Positions 30,164 through 40,866 of a stretch of DNA of 64,000 bases are shown here, piece after piece (positions within the stretch are counted from its first letter, which is position 1; each line of letters opens with the position of its first letter). The notes under the pieces are model-generated. The model saw nothing but the letters and a program-made list of their open reading frames with translations. It did no database searches and was not told the origin of the DNA. This stretch comes from CAWHNT01 sp963830775 (lineage in GTDB: Bacteria > Pseudomonadota > Alphaproteobacteria > Geminicoccales > Geminicoccaceae), in NCBI GenBank assembly GCA_963830775.1, contig CAWHNT010000001.1, positions 1-64,000 on the forward strand, read 5' to 3'. The translations under genes were made by a program, and so were the position numbers.

Positions 30164-30871
30164 TCAGGCTAGGCTGACCAGCTCGCCAGCACGCTCCGAG
30201 GCGGGCAAGAGAAGCGAGAGCAAGGATATAGCGCGCTCACCTGCAGCGGGAAGTGAACTCGGATCCTCGCCTGGAAAGGCCTGTGCCCTGAGCCGGGTGC
30301 GCATCGGGCCAGGATCGGCGAGGTTGACGCGCAGGCGGGTGATCCGTGCGGTCTCGGCCGACCACGCAAGGACGACGGATTCGAGGGCGGCCTTGCTGGC
30401 GCCGTAGGCACCCCAGAAGGGGCGGCCCTGGCTGGCGGTGCGGTCGGTGAGGAAGACGGCGCGGCCGGCGTCGGAGGCGCGCAGGAGCGGGTCGAGGGTG
30501 CGGATCAGCCGCTGGTTGGCCAGCAGGTTGACGGTGAGAACCCGCTGGAGGGTTTTGGGATCGAGCTGCGGGGTGGGAGTGAGGGTGCCAAGCTCGGCGG
30601 CACAGGCAGCCAGGCCGTCGAGGCGGCCGAAGCGCTGGTAAATCGAGGGGCCGAGCCGGTCGACGGCGTCGAGGTCGGCCAGATCGAGCGGGAGCAGGGT
30701 CGCTTCGGCGCCCAGCGAGCGGACGCGATCATCGACCTCCTCAAGGGCGCCGCGGGTGCGGGCGAGGAGGATGAGGCGGGCTCCCTCGGCGGCACAGGCT
30801 TCCGCGAGTGCCGCACCCAGGCCGCGCGAGGCGCCGGTGATCAGGATGAGCCGGTCGGTGAGGCTGGGCAT
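30164..30871 (-). CDS. SDR family NAD(P)-dependent oxidoreductase
   Basis: A product of 235 residues downstream of purF by 21 bases, as in many alphaproteobacteria. TGASRGLG is the cofactor loop, and YGASK the catalytic pair. The usual NNAG is replaced by ACAAELG, and the Ser region reads VFLTDRTAS, so the active site is slightly unusual. Substrate unknown. Confidence 0.9.
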   Translation of the reverse strand: MPSLTDRLILITGASRGLGAALAEACAAEGARLILLARTRGALEEVDDRVRSLGAEATLLPLDLADLDAVDRLGPSIYQRFGRLDGLAACAAELGTLTPTPQLDPKTLQRVLTVNLLANQRLIRTLDPLLRASDAGRAVFLTDRTASQGRPFWGAYGASKAALESVVLAWSAETARITRLRVNLADPGPMRTRLRAQAFPGEDPSSLPAAGERAISLLSLLLPASERAGELVSLA

Positions 30872-30892
30872 GAGGTGTGAGGCGACCGGCGG

Positions 30893-32347
30893 TCAGGCGT
30901 CTTCGAGGAGGAACGAGAGCTGGTCCTGGGTCACCTGCCCCTCGGCATCGGCGAGCCGGGTGGGGTAGTCGCCGGTGAAGCAGGCGTCGCAGTATTGGGG
31001 CGCTGCGGCGTTGCGGTTGGCCTCGCCGACGGCGCGGTAGAGGCCGTCGATGGAGAGGAAGGCCAGGCTGTCGACGCCGATCAGGCGAGCCATCTCCTCG
31101 ACCGTGTAGTTGGCGGCCATGAGCTTGCTGCGCTCCGGCGTGTCGACGCCGTAGAAGCAGCTGTGCGTGGTGGGCGGGCTGGCGATCCGCATGTGGACCT
31201 CGGCGGCCCCGGCGGCACGGACCATGGCCACGATCTTGGTCGAGGTGGTGCCGCGGACGATGCTGTCGTCGACCAGCACGACGCGCCTGCCCTCGAGGGT
31301 GGGGCGGTTGGCGTTGTGCTTCAGGCGCACGCCCAGGTGGCGGATACTGTCCGTCGGCTCGATGAAGGTGCGGCCGACATAGTGGTTGCGGATGATGCCG
31401 AGCTCGAACGGCAGGCCCGCCTGCTGGGCGTAGCCGATGGCGGCCGGCACGCCGCTGTCGGGCACCGGCACGACGACGTCGGCGGGCACGCCGGTCTCGC
31501 GGGCGAGCTCCATGCCGATATGCTTCCTCACCTCGTAGACGCCGTGGCCTTCGACGATGCTGTCGGGGCGAGCGAAGTAGACATACTCGAAGACGCAGAA
31601 ACGGCGGCGCACGGGCGGGAACGGGCGCAGGCTGCGGACACCTTCGGGTCCCACGATGACGATCTCGCCAGGCTCCACGTCGCGGATGAAATCGGCCCCC
31701 AGGATGTCGAGGGCGCAGGTCTCGGACGCGAGGATCCAGGAATCCTCGAGGCGGCCCAGGACGAGGGGCCGCACGCCCAAGGGATCGCGCACGCCGATGA
31801 TGCCGCCGTCGAACAGGCCCACCAGCGACCAGGCGCCCTCGATCTGGCGGAGCGCGTCGGTGATGCGGCCGAGGATGCTCTCCTTGCGGCTCCTGGCGAT
31901 CAGGTGGACGATCACCTCGGTGTCGGTGGTGGAGTGGAAAAGGGAGCCATCCTCAACGAGCTGCCGGCGCAGGCTGAGCGCGTTGGTGAGGTTGCCGTTG
32001 TGGGCGATGGCGAGCCCGCCGAAGGCGAAGTCGGCGAAGAGCGGCTGGACGTTGCGCAGCCAGGCAGCACCGGTGGTGGCGTAGCGGGTGTGACCGATGG
32101 CGGTGTGGCCGGGCAGGCCCTCGATCACGGACTGGCGGGCGAAGCTGTCGCCGACCAGGCCGGTTGCCTTGTGATGGTGGAAGTGCTCGCCGTCGAAGCT
32201 GACGATGCCGGCGGCTTCCTGCCCGCGATGCTGGAGCGCGTGCAGGCCCAAGGCCGCATGGGCCGCGGCCCCGCCATGGCCGTAGATGGCGAAGACGCCG
32301 CACTCCTCGTGGAGCTTGTCGTCGTCGAAGGGCGTGCCGTCACTCAT
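30893..32347 (-). CDS. purF: Amidophosphoribosyltransferase PurF
   Basis: First committed step of purine synthesis: PRPP plus glutamine gives phosphoribosylamine. The protein has 484 residues. The glutaminase nucleophile Cys is in HEECGVFAIYG (preceded by a short stretch that is normally cleaved), HTRYATTG follows, and the PRPP loop is VVLVDDSIVRGTTS. Cysteines in SCFYGVD and YCDACFTGDYP resemble the iron-sulfur cluster ligands of the B. subtilis type. ATG at 32347; cvpA lies 10 bases upstream. Confidence 0.97.
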   Translation of the reverse strand: MSDGTPFDDDKLHEECGVFAIYGHGGAAAHAALGLHALQHRGQEAAGIVSFDGEHFHHHKATGLVGDSFARQSVIEGLPGHTAIGHTRYATTGAAWLRNVQPLFADFAFGGLAIAHNGNLTNALSLRRQLVEDGSLFHSTTDTEVIVHLIARSRKESILGRITDALRQIEGAWSLVGLFDGGIIGVRDPLGVRPLVLGRLEDSWILASETCALDILGADFIRDVEPGEIVIVGPEGVRSLRPFPPVRRRFCVFEYVYFARPDSIVEGHGVYEVRKHIGMELARETGVPADVVVPVPDSGVPAAIGYAQQAGLPFELGIIRNHYVGRTFIEPTDSIRHLGVRLKHNANRPTLEGRRVVLVDDSIVRGTTSTKIVAMVRAAGAAEVHMRIASPPTTHSCFYGVDTPERSKLMAANYTVEEMARLIGVDSLAFLSIDGLYRAVGEANRNAAAPQYCDACFTGDYPTRLADAEGQVTQDQLSFLLEDA

Positions 32348-32357
32348 CGTCGCTCGT

Positions 32358-32987
32358 TCAGGGCTTGGGCGCCAGCAGGCGGTCGACATTGCCGCGCTGC
32401 TCGTCGGTGTAGCCCTGCTCGGCAGAGCCGGTGGTGGACGCGGGAGCGCCGGTGGCCGGCGCCTCGGGCGGCCGGACGAGCTCGCCCAGAAGGCTGGCGT
32501 TCTCGGGCAGGACGCGGGTGAGCATGAACGCACCCTCGCGCACCTGCGGCAGCAGGCGGGCCTCCTGGATCCAGACCGGCTGGCGCTCGGGGACCATCAG
32601 CATGCTGAGCACGAGATAGGCGGCACAGACGATGAGGGCACCGCGGAAGACGCCGAAGGCCAAGCCCAAGAGCCGGTCGAGCCCGCCCAGGCTGGCGGCG
32701 CTGACAAGGTTGGCGATCACGCTGGCCGCGATCCGGAACAGGATCAGCGGCAGGAGGAAGACCAGGACCGCAGTCGCCACGTCGGCCAGAAGCGGCTCCT
32801 GGATGTAGGTGGCGACGAAGGGGCGGGCCTGGGCGTAGGTCTTGAGCGCCACGAAGACGGCACCGATCCAGCTGGCGAGACCCAGCACCTCGCGCACGGC
32901 ACCACGCGCCAGGGCCAGCAGGGCCGAGAGGGCGATGACGCCCACGACGGCGATGTCGAAGATGGTGAAGGAGGGTAGGACGTCCAT
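32358..32987 (-). CDS. cvpA: CvpA family membrane protein
   Basis: Inner-membrane protein of 209 residues with four hydrophobic segments and the family start FTIFDIAVVGVIALSALLALARGAVREVLGL. CvpA is found next to purF in many proteobacteria and is needed for colicin V production and envelope stress tolerance. The C-terminal 50 residues are polar (PATGAPASTTG). It starts 3 bases after the radA stop. Confidence 0.95.
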   Translation of the reverse strand: MDVLPSFTIFDIAVVGVIALSALLALARGAVREVLGLASWIGAVFVALKTYAQARPFVATYIQEPLLADVATAVLVFLLPLILFRIAASVIANLVSAASLGGLDRLLGLAFGVFRGALIVCAAYLVLSMLMVPERQPVWIQEARLLPQVREGAFMLTRVLPENASLLGELVRPPEAPATGAPASTTGSAEQGYTDEQRGNVDRLLAPKP

Positions 32988-32990
32988 GCC

Positions 32991-34382
<1,392 letters not shown>

Positions 34383-34386
34383 CGGC

Positions 34387-34854
34387 TCAGGCGGGTTGAT
34401 GATCGGAAAGGTGGAACCCGATATGGGCGGCAGAGCGGCATACGCCAACCGCAACGCGAGCAGGAGCGGTCAGATCGCCAGCGACGCTTGCATCTGCCTT
34501 GCCCGCACTGGCTAGTCCCGAGACCCCCACCTCGATCGCCGCGTTGACGATGCAGATGGTACCGCCGTCGCCCAGGCCGTTGGGGACCAGCATTCCGCCG
34601 GGGGTGACCTCGACGGTGACGGTGCCGTGCGGGAGCGAGGCGCTGACGGCCTCGACGTCGACCTCACCGGCACCGGGCGGGGCGCCTATGCGGACGAGGA
34701 CGGTCATGGTCTTGCCGGCGGTGACCAGCCGGCGCATGGCGGGAAGGTAGTTGCGGCCGATCGCGTCGCGGACGGCGCGGAGAGCGGCCTTGGTGACGTC
34801 CTGGCCCTGGAGATCGACGCCGGTGCCGATCTCGATGAACATCACGTCCGGCAT
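34387..34854 (-). CDS. Lin0512 family protein
   Basis: Small conserved protein of unknown function, here 155 residues. It opens MFIEIGTGVDLQGQDVTKAA and has IGRNYLPAM, GKTMTVLVRIG and LPHGTVTVEVTPGGM, then GDGGTICIVNAAIEVGV, where homologues usually end. The remaining 45 residues look unconserved. A G-run at that point (GAGGTGGGGGTC, minus strand) followed by an out-of-frame TAG suggests an extra G and a true end near 34510. ATG at 34854 follows AAGGGGGATGCG. Confidence 0.82.
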   Translation of the reverse strand: MPDVMFIEIGTGVDLQGQDVTKAALRAVRDAIGRNYLPAMRRLVTAGKTMTVLVRIGAPPGAGEVDVEAVSASLPHGTVTVEVTPGGMLVPNGLGDGGTICIVNAAIEVGVSGLASAGKADASVAGDLTAPARVAVGVCRSAAHIGFHLSDHQPA

Positions 34855-34865
34855 CGCATCCCCCT

Positions 34866-35645
34866 TCATGCCTTCACCAGGCCGGCCACCTTGATCGGGC
34901 CCTCGGCCCGGCCGTGGATGAACTGGTCGACATACGGGTTGCCGCTGTCGTCGATCCTGGAGACCGGTCCCTTCCAGACGATCTTGCCGTCGAAGAGCAT
35001 CGCGACCTCGTCCGCGATCTTGCGCACGCTGGCCATGTCGTGGGTGATCGAGAGGGCGGTGGCACCCAGCTGGCGGACGCAGTGCACGACCAGATCGTTG
35101 ATGACGTCGGCCGTGATGGGATCGAGGCCGGTCGTCGGCTCGTCGAAGAAGATGATCTCGGGCTTGGTGGCGATGGCACGGGCCAGCCCCACGCGCTTCT
35201 GCATGCCGCCCGAAAGCTCGGAGGGGATCAGGTCGGCGGCCTCGGGCCCGAGGCCGACGCTGCCGAGATTGGCGATGGCCTCCGCCTTTGCCGGTTTGCG
35301 GTCCATGCCGCGGGCGAGGAGGCCGAAGGCCACGTTCTCCCAGACCGGCAGGCTGTCGAAGAGGGCCGCACCCTGGAACAGCATCCCGAACTTGGCGCGC
35401 ACACGGGTCAGGGTCGCGCGGTCGGCGCCCACCACCTCCTCGCCGTCGATCCTGATCGAGCCCTTGTCGGCCTCGACGATGCCCAGGATGCACTTGATCA
35501 GCACCGACTTGCCGGTGCCCGAGCCGCCGATGACGACCAGCGAGCGGCCGGCCGGGATGTCGAGGTCGAGCCCGCGCAGGACGTGCTTGGGGCCAAAGGA
35601 CTTGTAGAGGCCCCGGATCTCGATCTTGGGCGTGGGCTCGTTCAT
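34866..35645 (-). CDS. mlaF: ABC transporter ATP-binding protein MlaF
   Basis: ATPase of the Mla system that moves phospholipids between outer and inner membranes; 259 residues. Walker A GGSGTGKS, the signature LSGGMQKRVGLARA, Walker B IIFFDEPTTGLDP, and the MlaF-type opening IEIRGLYKSFGPKHVLRG. Its ATG overlaps the mlaE stop as ATGA. The mlaD gene that often follows is not in this cluster. Confidence 0.95.
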   Translation of the reverse strand: MNEPTPKIEIRGLYKSFGPKHVLRGLDLDIPAGRSLVVIGGSGTGKSVLIKCILGIVEADKGSIRIDGEEVVGADRATLTRVRAKFGMLFQGAALFDSLPVWENVAFGLLARGMDRKPAKAEAIANLGSVGLGPEAADLIPSELSGGMQKRVGLARAIATKPEIIFFDEPTTGLDPITADVINDLVVHCVRQLGATALSITHDMASVRKIADEVAMLFDGKIVWKGPVSRIDDSGNPYVDQFIHGRAEGPIKVAGLVKA

Positions 35646-36416
35646 CGGGTGAAGAAGATCTCGGTGATGATGTAGTCGAAGGTGAGGATCAGGATCGAGG
35701 CCGAGACCACGGCCCGGGTGGTGGCCGCACCCACGCCCTGGGCGCCGCCGCGACTGTTGTAGCCCTGGAAGCAGCCCATCAGCGTGACCAGGAAGCCGAA
35801 CGCGGCGGCCTTGACGAGGCCCGCGATCACGTCCTCGGCGACGAGGTACTGGGTCGTCCGGTTGATGTAGTCGATGTTGTTGAAATTGAGCTTGTAGACG
35901 CTGACCAGGTAGCCGCCCAGGACGCCGATCACGTCGGCCACCAGCACCAGCGCCGGGAGCATGATCGTCCCGGCCAGAAGGCGCGGGAAGACCAGGTAGC
36001 GCAGTGGGATCGGTGGAGAGCGTGGTGAGCGCGTCGATCTGCTCGGTCACCCGCATGGTGCCGAGCTCGGCCGCCATGGCGGCACCGACCCGGCCGGCGA
36101 CCATCAGGCCGGCCAGCACCGGCCCCAGCTCGCGGGTGAGCGAGACGACGACGATGGTGGGGATGGCACTCTCGGCCTGGAAGCGGGAGAAGCCGGTGAA
36201 GCTCTGCAGCGCCAGCACCATGCCGGTGAAGACGGCGGTCAGGCCCACGACCGGCAGGGAGTAGTAGCCGATGTCGAGGAGCTGGCGGCCGATCTGGCGC
36301 GGGTAGTAGGGGCCGACCACGCCGGCGGCGATGGCACGGCCCGCGAACAAAGCGAGCTCGCCCATGGTCTCGCACAAGGCCAGCACGGCATGGCCGATAA
36401 GCCGCAAGGGATTCAT
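35642..36416 (-). CDS. mlaE: Phospholipid transport permease MlaE (frameshift)
   Basis: Membrane permease of the Mla complex, about 258 residues after correction. LTAVFTGMVLALQS, VSLTRELGPVLAGLMVAGRVGAAMAAELGTMRVTEQIDAL are the conserved coupling region. The frame breaks near 36003 and resumes as RYLVFPRLLAGTIMLPALVLVADV, ending FDYIITEIFFTR. Conserved parts on both sides and neighbouring intact mlaF suggest a sequence error. Its ATG overlaps the alr stop (ATGA). Confidence 0.92.
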
Positions 36417-37516
36417 GGTTCGGCTGCCCCGCCGTCCTCCAGGTAAACACGCTCGAACCGCCGGCCGAGGCGGGTCAGCACCTCGTAGCCGATCGTGCCG
36501 GCAGCGGCCGCAAGCCGGTCGACGCCGTCGGGGCCGCCGATCAGCTCGACCATGTCGCCACGGCCGACCAGCTCCCGATCGATAGCACTGACATCGACGC
36601 TGGTGAGGTCCATCGACACCCGGCCGGCAAGAGGCATCTCCCGACCGTGCAGGCGTACGGTCCAGCCGGGGCCGATCCCGCGCGGCAGCCCGTCCGCGTA
36701 CCCGACCGGCACGGTCGCGATCACCATCCCGGCCTGGGTCGCGTAGGTGGCCCCGTAGCCGACGCTGCCCGGGGCGTCAACCTCGTGCACCTGAAGCACA
36801 GGCGCCTCGAGCCGAACCACCGCCAGCATCGGGTTGGGCAGGTCGGGGATCGGGTTGACGCCATAGAGGGCAGCCCCGGGGCGGCAGAGGTCGAGGCGCC
36901 AAGCGGCACCGAGATAGATGCCGGACGAGTTGGCGAGGCTGCGGGGCACGCCCGGGAAGAGCGAGGCGGCCTCGCCCAGACGCTCGAGCTGGCGCTCGTT
37001 GAGCGGGTTGTCGCGCTCTTCCGCACAGGCCAGGTGGCTCATCACGAGGACGGGCTCGATCTCGGCTGCCTGGGCCGCGGCCACGCGCCTTGCCTCGCCC
37101 ATCGAGAGGCCGAGCCGGCACATGCCGGTATCGACATGGAGGGCAGCCTGCAGGCGCCGCCCAAGACGGCGGGCCTGGGCCACCCATCGCACCACGTCGT
37201 GCAGCTGGTTGAGGACCGGGAGGAGGTCGTGCCGGGCGCAGGCCTCCTCCCCGCCGGCGCCGAGACCGTCCAGGACGAAGATGCGGCGGTCGGGGATGGC
37301 CGGGCGCAGCGCCAGCCCCTCGGCCAGGCGGGCCACGAAGAAGGTGCGGCAGCCGGCGCGGGCAAGTGCCGTGGCAACCGGCACCGCACCCAGGCCGTAG
37401 GCGTCGGCCTTGACCACGGCCGCCACCTCGCCCGGTCCTGCCAGCCGGCAGAGGCGGCGATAGTTGGTGACGATGGCCTTGAGGTCGACCGTGAGCCGAG
37501 CCGGACCCGGGGACAC
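36413..37516 (-). CDS. alr: Alanine racemase
   Basis: PLP enzyme that makes D-alanine for peptidoglycan. PLP lysine in AAVVKADAYGLGAV, GYGATYAT, and the second catalytic Tyr region with VGYADGLPRG and GRVSMDLTSVDV. About 367 residues. The start is uncertain: the GTG at 37516 is taken, but a TTG at 37525 overlaps the dnaB stop as TTGA and would add three residues; neither has a strong ribosome binding site. Confidence 0.95.
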   Translation of the reverse strand: MSPGPARLTVDLKAIVTNYRRLCRLAGPGEVAAVVKADAYGLGAVPVATALARAGCRTFFVARLAEGLALRPAIPDRRIFVLDGLGAGGEEACARHDLLPVLNQLHDVVRWVAQARRLGRRLQAALHVDTGMCRLGLSMGEARRVAAAQAAEIEPVLVMSHLACAEERDNPLNERQLERLGEAASLFPGVPRSLANSSGIYLGAAWRLDLCRPGAALYGVNPIPDLPNPMLAVVRLEAPVLQVHEVDAPGSVGYGATYATQAGMVIATVPVGYADGLPRGIGPGWTVRLHGREMPLAGRVSMDLTSVDVSAIDRELVGRGDMVELIGGPDGVDRLAAAAGTIGYEVLTRLGRRFERVYLEDGGAAEP

Positions 37517-37521
37517 CGCGA

Positions 37522-39039
37522 TCAAGACAGGCGGTCGCCGTAGTCGGCGAACTCGGGGTTGCGGAACCGGCCGTAGGACGGGTCGAACTGCAGCTGCACG
37601 GTGCCGATCGGCCCGTTGCGCTGCTTGGCGATGATCACGTCGGCCTTGTTCTTCACGTCCTGGAAGCGCTGGAACCAGCCATTGTAGCGTTCCTGGAAGC
37701 GCTCGAGGCTCTCGTCCGGCCGCTGCTTCGGCTCGGCCCGCTCCTGGTAGTAGTCGTCGCGGTAGACGAACATGACCACGTCGGCGTCCTGCTCGATGCT
37801 GCCGGACTCGCGCAAGTCCGAGAGCAGCGGCCGCTTGTCCTCGCGGCTCTCGACCGCACGGCTCAGCTGCGAGAGGGCGAGCACAGCGACGTTCAGCTCT
37901 TTCGCCAGGGCCTTGAGGCCCTGGGTGATCTCGCTGATCTCCTGCACGCGGTTGATCTGGCTGTGGCTGCCGACCCCGCGCAGGAGCTGGAGGTAGTCGA
38001 CGACCACAAGCGACAGGCCGTGCTGGCGCTTGAGGCGGCGGGCCCGGGTCCGCAGCGCCGCGATCGTGAGGGCCGGCGTGTCGTCGATGAAGAGCGGGCG
38101 GCCGCTGAGATCGGTGCTGGCGCGCACGACGCGGCGGAACTCCTCGTCGGTGAGCTCGCCGCGGCGGAGCTCGTCGGAGCTGATCTGCGCCTCGGCCGCC
38201 AGGAGACGCATGGCCAGCTGCTCGGCCGACATCTCGAGCGAGAACACGGCCACGACATAGTTGCTGTGGCGCAGGCCCTCGGCCTCCGGCCCGCGCGCCT
38301 GCACTGCGGCGGCGTTGGCGGCCATCGTCACGGCCAGCGCCGTCTTGCCCATGCTGGGGCGGCCGGCCAGGATCACGAGGTCGGACGGCTGCAGGCCGCC
38401 CAGCTTGTCGTCGACACCCTTGAGCGCCGTCGGCACGCCGGTGACCCGGCCGCCTTTGTGCAGGGCGGACTGGACCATCTCGATCGTGCGGGTGAGCACC
38501 TGGGGGAAGGCGCGGAAGCCGCCCTTGACGTCGCCCGTCTGCGCCAGCTCGTAGAGCTGGCGCTCGGCCTCCTCGATCTGCTCCACGCCCGCGGCCTCGT
38601 TGGCCCGGTCGTAGGCACGGTTGACGAGCTGCTCGCCGATCCCGATCAGGCTGCGCTTGAGCGCCAGATCGTAGACGATGCGCGCATACTCGACCGCGTT
38701 GACGATCAATTCCGCGGCCCGCGCCAGCTGGGCCAGATAGCGGGCACCGTCCAGCTCGCGCAGTGCCGCGTCCTCCTCGAACAGCACCTTGAGCGTGACC
38801 GGGTCGGCCAGCATCCCGTTGCCGATCCGCTGCGAGCAGGTGGCGTAGATGCGGCCGTGGACCGGCTCGTAGAAGTGCTCGGCGCGGAGGAACTCCGAGA
38901 TCCGGTGACAGGCCTCGTTGTTGACCAGGATGGCGCCGAGAACCGCCTGCTCGGCCTCGACATTGTGCGGCGGGATGCGGAAGGAGGCGGCGGCCTCGTC
39001 CAGGCGTGGCCCGCGCTCGATCACGGCTAGCGTCGTCAT
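37522..39039 (-). CDS. dnaB: Replicative DNA helicase DnaB
   Basis: Hexameric 5'-3' helicase of the replication fork, 505 residues. The N-terminal domain begins PPHNVEAEQAVLGAIL; the RecA-like motor has Walker A GRPSMGKTA, FSLEMSAEQLAMRLL, Walker B VVVDYLQLLRG, and DLRESGSIEQDADVV with the arginine finger region. No intein. It heads the operon with alr, mlaE and mlaF. Confidence 0.97.
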   Translation of the reverse strand: MTTLAVIERGPRLDEAAASFRIPPHNVEAEQAVLGAILVNNEACHRISEFLRAEHFYEPVHGRIYATCSQRIGNGMLADPVTLKVLFEEDAALRELDGARYLAQLARAAELIVNAVEYARIVYDLALKRSLIGIGEQLVNRAYDRANEAAGVEQIEEAERQLYELAQTGDVKGGFRAFPQVLTRTIEMVQSALHKGGRVTGVPTALKGVDDKLGGLQPSDLVILAGRPSMGKTALAVTMAANAAAVQARGPEAEGLRHSNYVVAVFSLEMSAEQLAMRLLAAEAQISSDELRRGELTDEEFRRVVRASTDLSGRPLFIDDTPALTIAALRTRARRLKRQHGLSLVVVDYLQLLRGVGSHSQINRVQEISEITQGLKALAKELNVAVLALSQLSRAVESREDKRPLLSDLRESGSIEQDADVVMFVYRDDYYQERAEPKQRPDESLERFQERYNGWFQRFQDVKNKADVIIAKQRNGPIGTVQLQFDPSYGRFRNPEFADYGDRLS

Positions 39040-39136
39040 GGCGCCGGTCTAGCACGCTGCGGCACCGCGTGGAGAGGCCCGTTCGCGGCCGGGCCCCCAG
39101 GTGCCCGCCGGCTGTTGCCGGCCGGCAAGGTCGCCG

Positions 39137-40322
39137 TCAGCAGCCGATGAGATCGCGCAGCTTCGCCTCGTCGTGCTGCATGCGCTCGTACTGAACCTGG
39201 AGATAGCGGATGGTCTCGGCGGTGTAGCTGGGCGGCTTGGCGTCGCGGGTGACCGCCGCCTCGGCGAGATCGAGCGCCATGCGGATGGCGATGTAGTGTA
39301 CCGGCGAGAGGCCGGCGGTGATGCACAAGGCCGCCATGTGCCGGCGGTCGTGGTGGTAGAGCAGCCGGCGGACCTGACCCGGCTCGAGCTTCGCGTGCAG
39401 GCCCAGGCCGATCTCGAGGGCCGCTATGTCCCCCTCCTTCAGGTGGCGCAGAAGGTCGTCGTGGCTCAGCTGGCCATGATCCAACCGCTCGCGCAGGTGC
39501 TGGACGAGCTGGCGGTCGCCGTGCTCGCGGGCGGTCATCGCGATGGCCGCACGCTCGCGGACGGCGCTCATGATGACGCGCGCCTGCTCGGGCGCGATCC
39601 GGCGGGTGCGGACCAGCTCCCACTCGATCCGCTCGCCGACCGCGGTCACGAGCTGCTCGACGACCTCGTAGGGCAGCTCCGGGCGGCGGATCAGCCTCTG
39701 CTCGACCTCGGCATCGGCGCGGTGGTCGTGGACCACCCGTTCCAGCGCCCGGTGCGAGATGGCAGCACCGTCGTTGGCCAGAACACGGGCGACCACCTCC
39801 CGATTGCCGGTCTCGACGAGGGCGTCACCCACGGCCTCCGACAGCCGGGCGCGGGCGGAAACGGCAAGAGCGTACTGGACGGCGTTGGTGCGGACGACCT
39901 CGATCAGGGCTTCGTCGGTGAGCACCGGGCTCTTCTCGAGGATGGGCCGGGCGATCTCGATCTCGTCGCGGGCCAGCTGCATGGCAATGGAGGCCGGGAG
40001 CGTCTGGCTGGTGGCTGCGGCCTCGGCCAGCGAGCGCCTGACCTCCTTCGCCACGTCGCGGACGAGAAGTTGGAGCACGGCGTGCGCGAGGCCGCTCTCC
40101 TTGCCGCTGGAGAGCTCGTCGAGCTGGTGGCCGAGCTTGCCCGCGACAGCGGCCCGGCTCTCGACCGAGCGGTCGTGGCCCAGCTTCTCGACATCCTCCG
40201 CCGTGAGCCGATGCGCCTTCGCCTGATCGGCGTGATGGCGCAGGAGCGCCTCCCGCCGCCGCCCCCCGCCCTGAGCCTGCCGGCTCTGGCTCGGGCTTCT
40301 TTCGGTCTCTCAGCGCCAGCAT
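39137..40322 (-). CDS. DUF2336 protein (frameshift in G-run)
   Basis: Soluble protein of about 395 residues made of short helical repeats, a family of unknown function common in alphaproteobacteria. The main frame gives VLQLLVRDVAKEVRRSLAEA and ARPILEKSPVLTDEALIEVVR. The N-terminus lies in two frames: MLALRDRKKPEPEPAG from ATG at 40322, then, past a run of six G near 40260, RREALLRHHADQAKAHRLTAEDV. Thus the run probably has a wrong length. The mmcB gene is divergent, 67 bases away. Confidence 0.8.
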
Positions 40323-40389
40323 CTGCCCCCGCTTGGTTGCCCGCAGTTCCGCTTGGCACCATAGCGGCAAGAGCGTTAATGCTTCGTGA

Positions 40390-40863
40390 GTGCGACCCGC
40401 CCTGCAGGCAACCCTGCCCGCCACGATCTCGCCCGCGGCCGCGGACATCCTCCGCGGCGCTGCCCGCCTGCTGCACGAGATGGACCATGTCGTGCTGCCG
40501 GAGTTCACGCTCGCGACGGGCCGCCGTGCCGACATCCTGGCCCTTGGTGCCGACGGCTGCTTCAGCATCGTCGAGATCAAGAGCTGCCGGCAGGACTTCA
40601 TGAGCGACGGCAAGTGGCCGGAATATCTGGGCTTTGCCGACCGGTTCTATTTCGCCGTGGCACCCGAGTTCCCGCTGGCGATCCTGCCCGAGGCAGAAGG
40701 CCTGATCCTTGCCGACAGGTTCGAGGGCGAGCTCGTGCGGCCCGCCCAGCACCGGCCGCTGGCGGCGGCACGGCGGCGGGCGTTGCTGCTGCGGTTCGCG
40801 CGCACGGCAGCCATGCGGCTGCAAGGGATGGCCGACCCGGGTCCGGAGCTAGGGAGCTTCTAG
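40390..40863 (+). CDS. mmcB: MmcB family DNA repair protein
   Basis: Product of 157 residues with a PD-(D/E)XK nuclease-like core: EFTLATGRRADILALG, then SIVEIKSCRQDFMSD. In Caulobacter, MmcB works with the damage-induced mutagenesis pathway. Other family marks are KWPEYLGFADRFYFAV and LPEAEGLILAD. GTG start at 40390. It converges on nudC with 3 bases between. No clear LexA box was found upstream. Confidence 0.88.
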   Translation: MRPALQATLPATISPAAADILRGAARLLHEMDHVVLPEFTLATGRRADILALGADGCFSIVEIKSCRQDFMSDGKWPEYLGFADRFYFAVAPEFPLAILPEAEGLILADRFEGELVRPAQHRPLAAARRRALLLRFARTAAMRLQGMADPGPELGSF

Positions 40864-40866
40864 GGC

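Noticed and set aside
30120..30175. Possible terminator with GGTCAG/CTGACC near the SDR end
   Set aside because: The stem is only 6 bp and includes the SDR stop codon; no T-run.
40336..40349. LexA-like GTTG-N6-GTTC upstream of mmcB
   Set aside because: The alphaproteobacterial SOS box needs GTTC-N7-GTTC; both spacing and first half are wrong.
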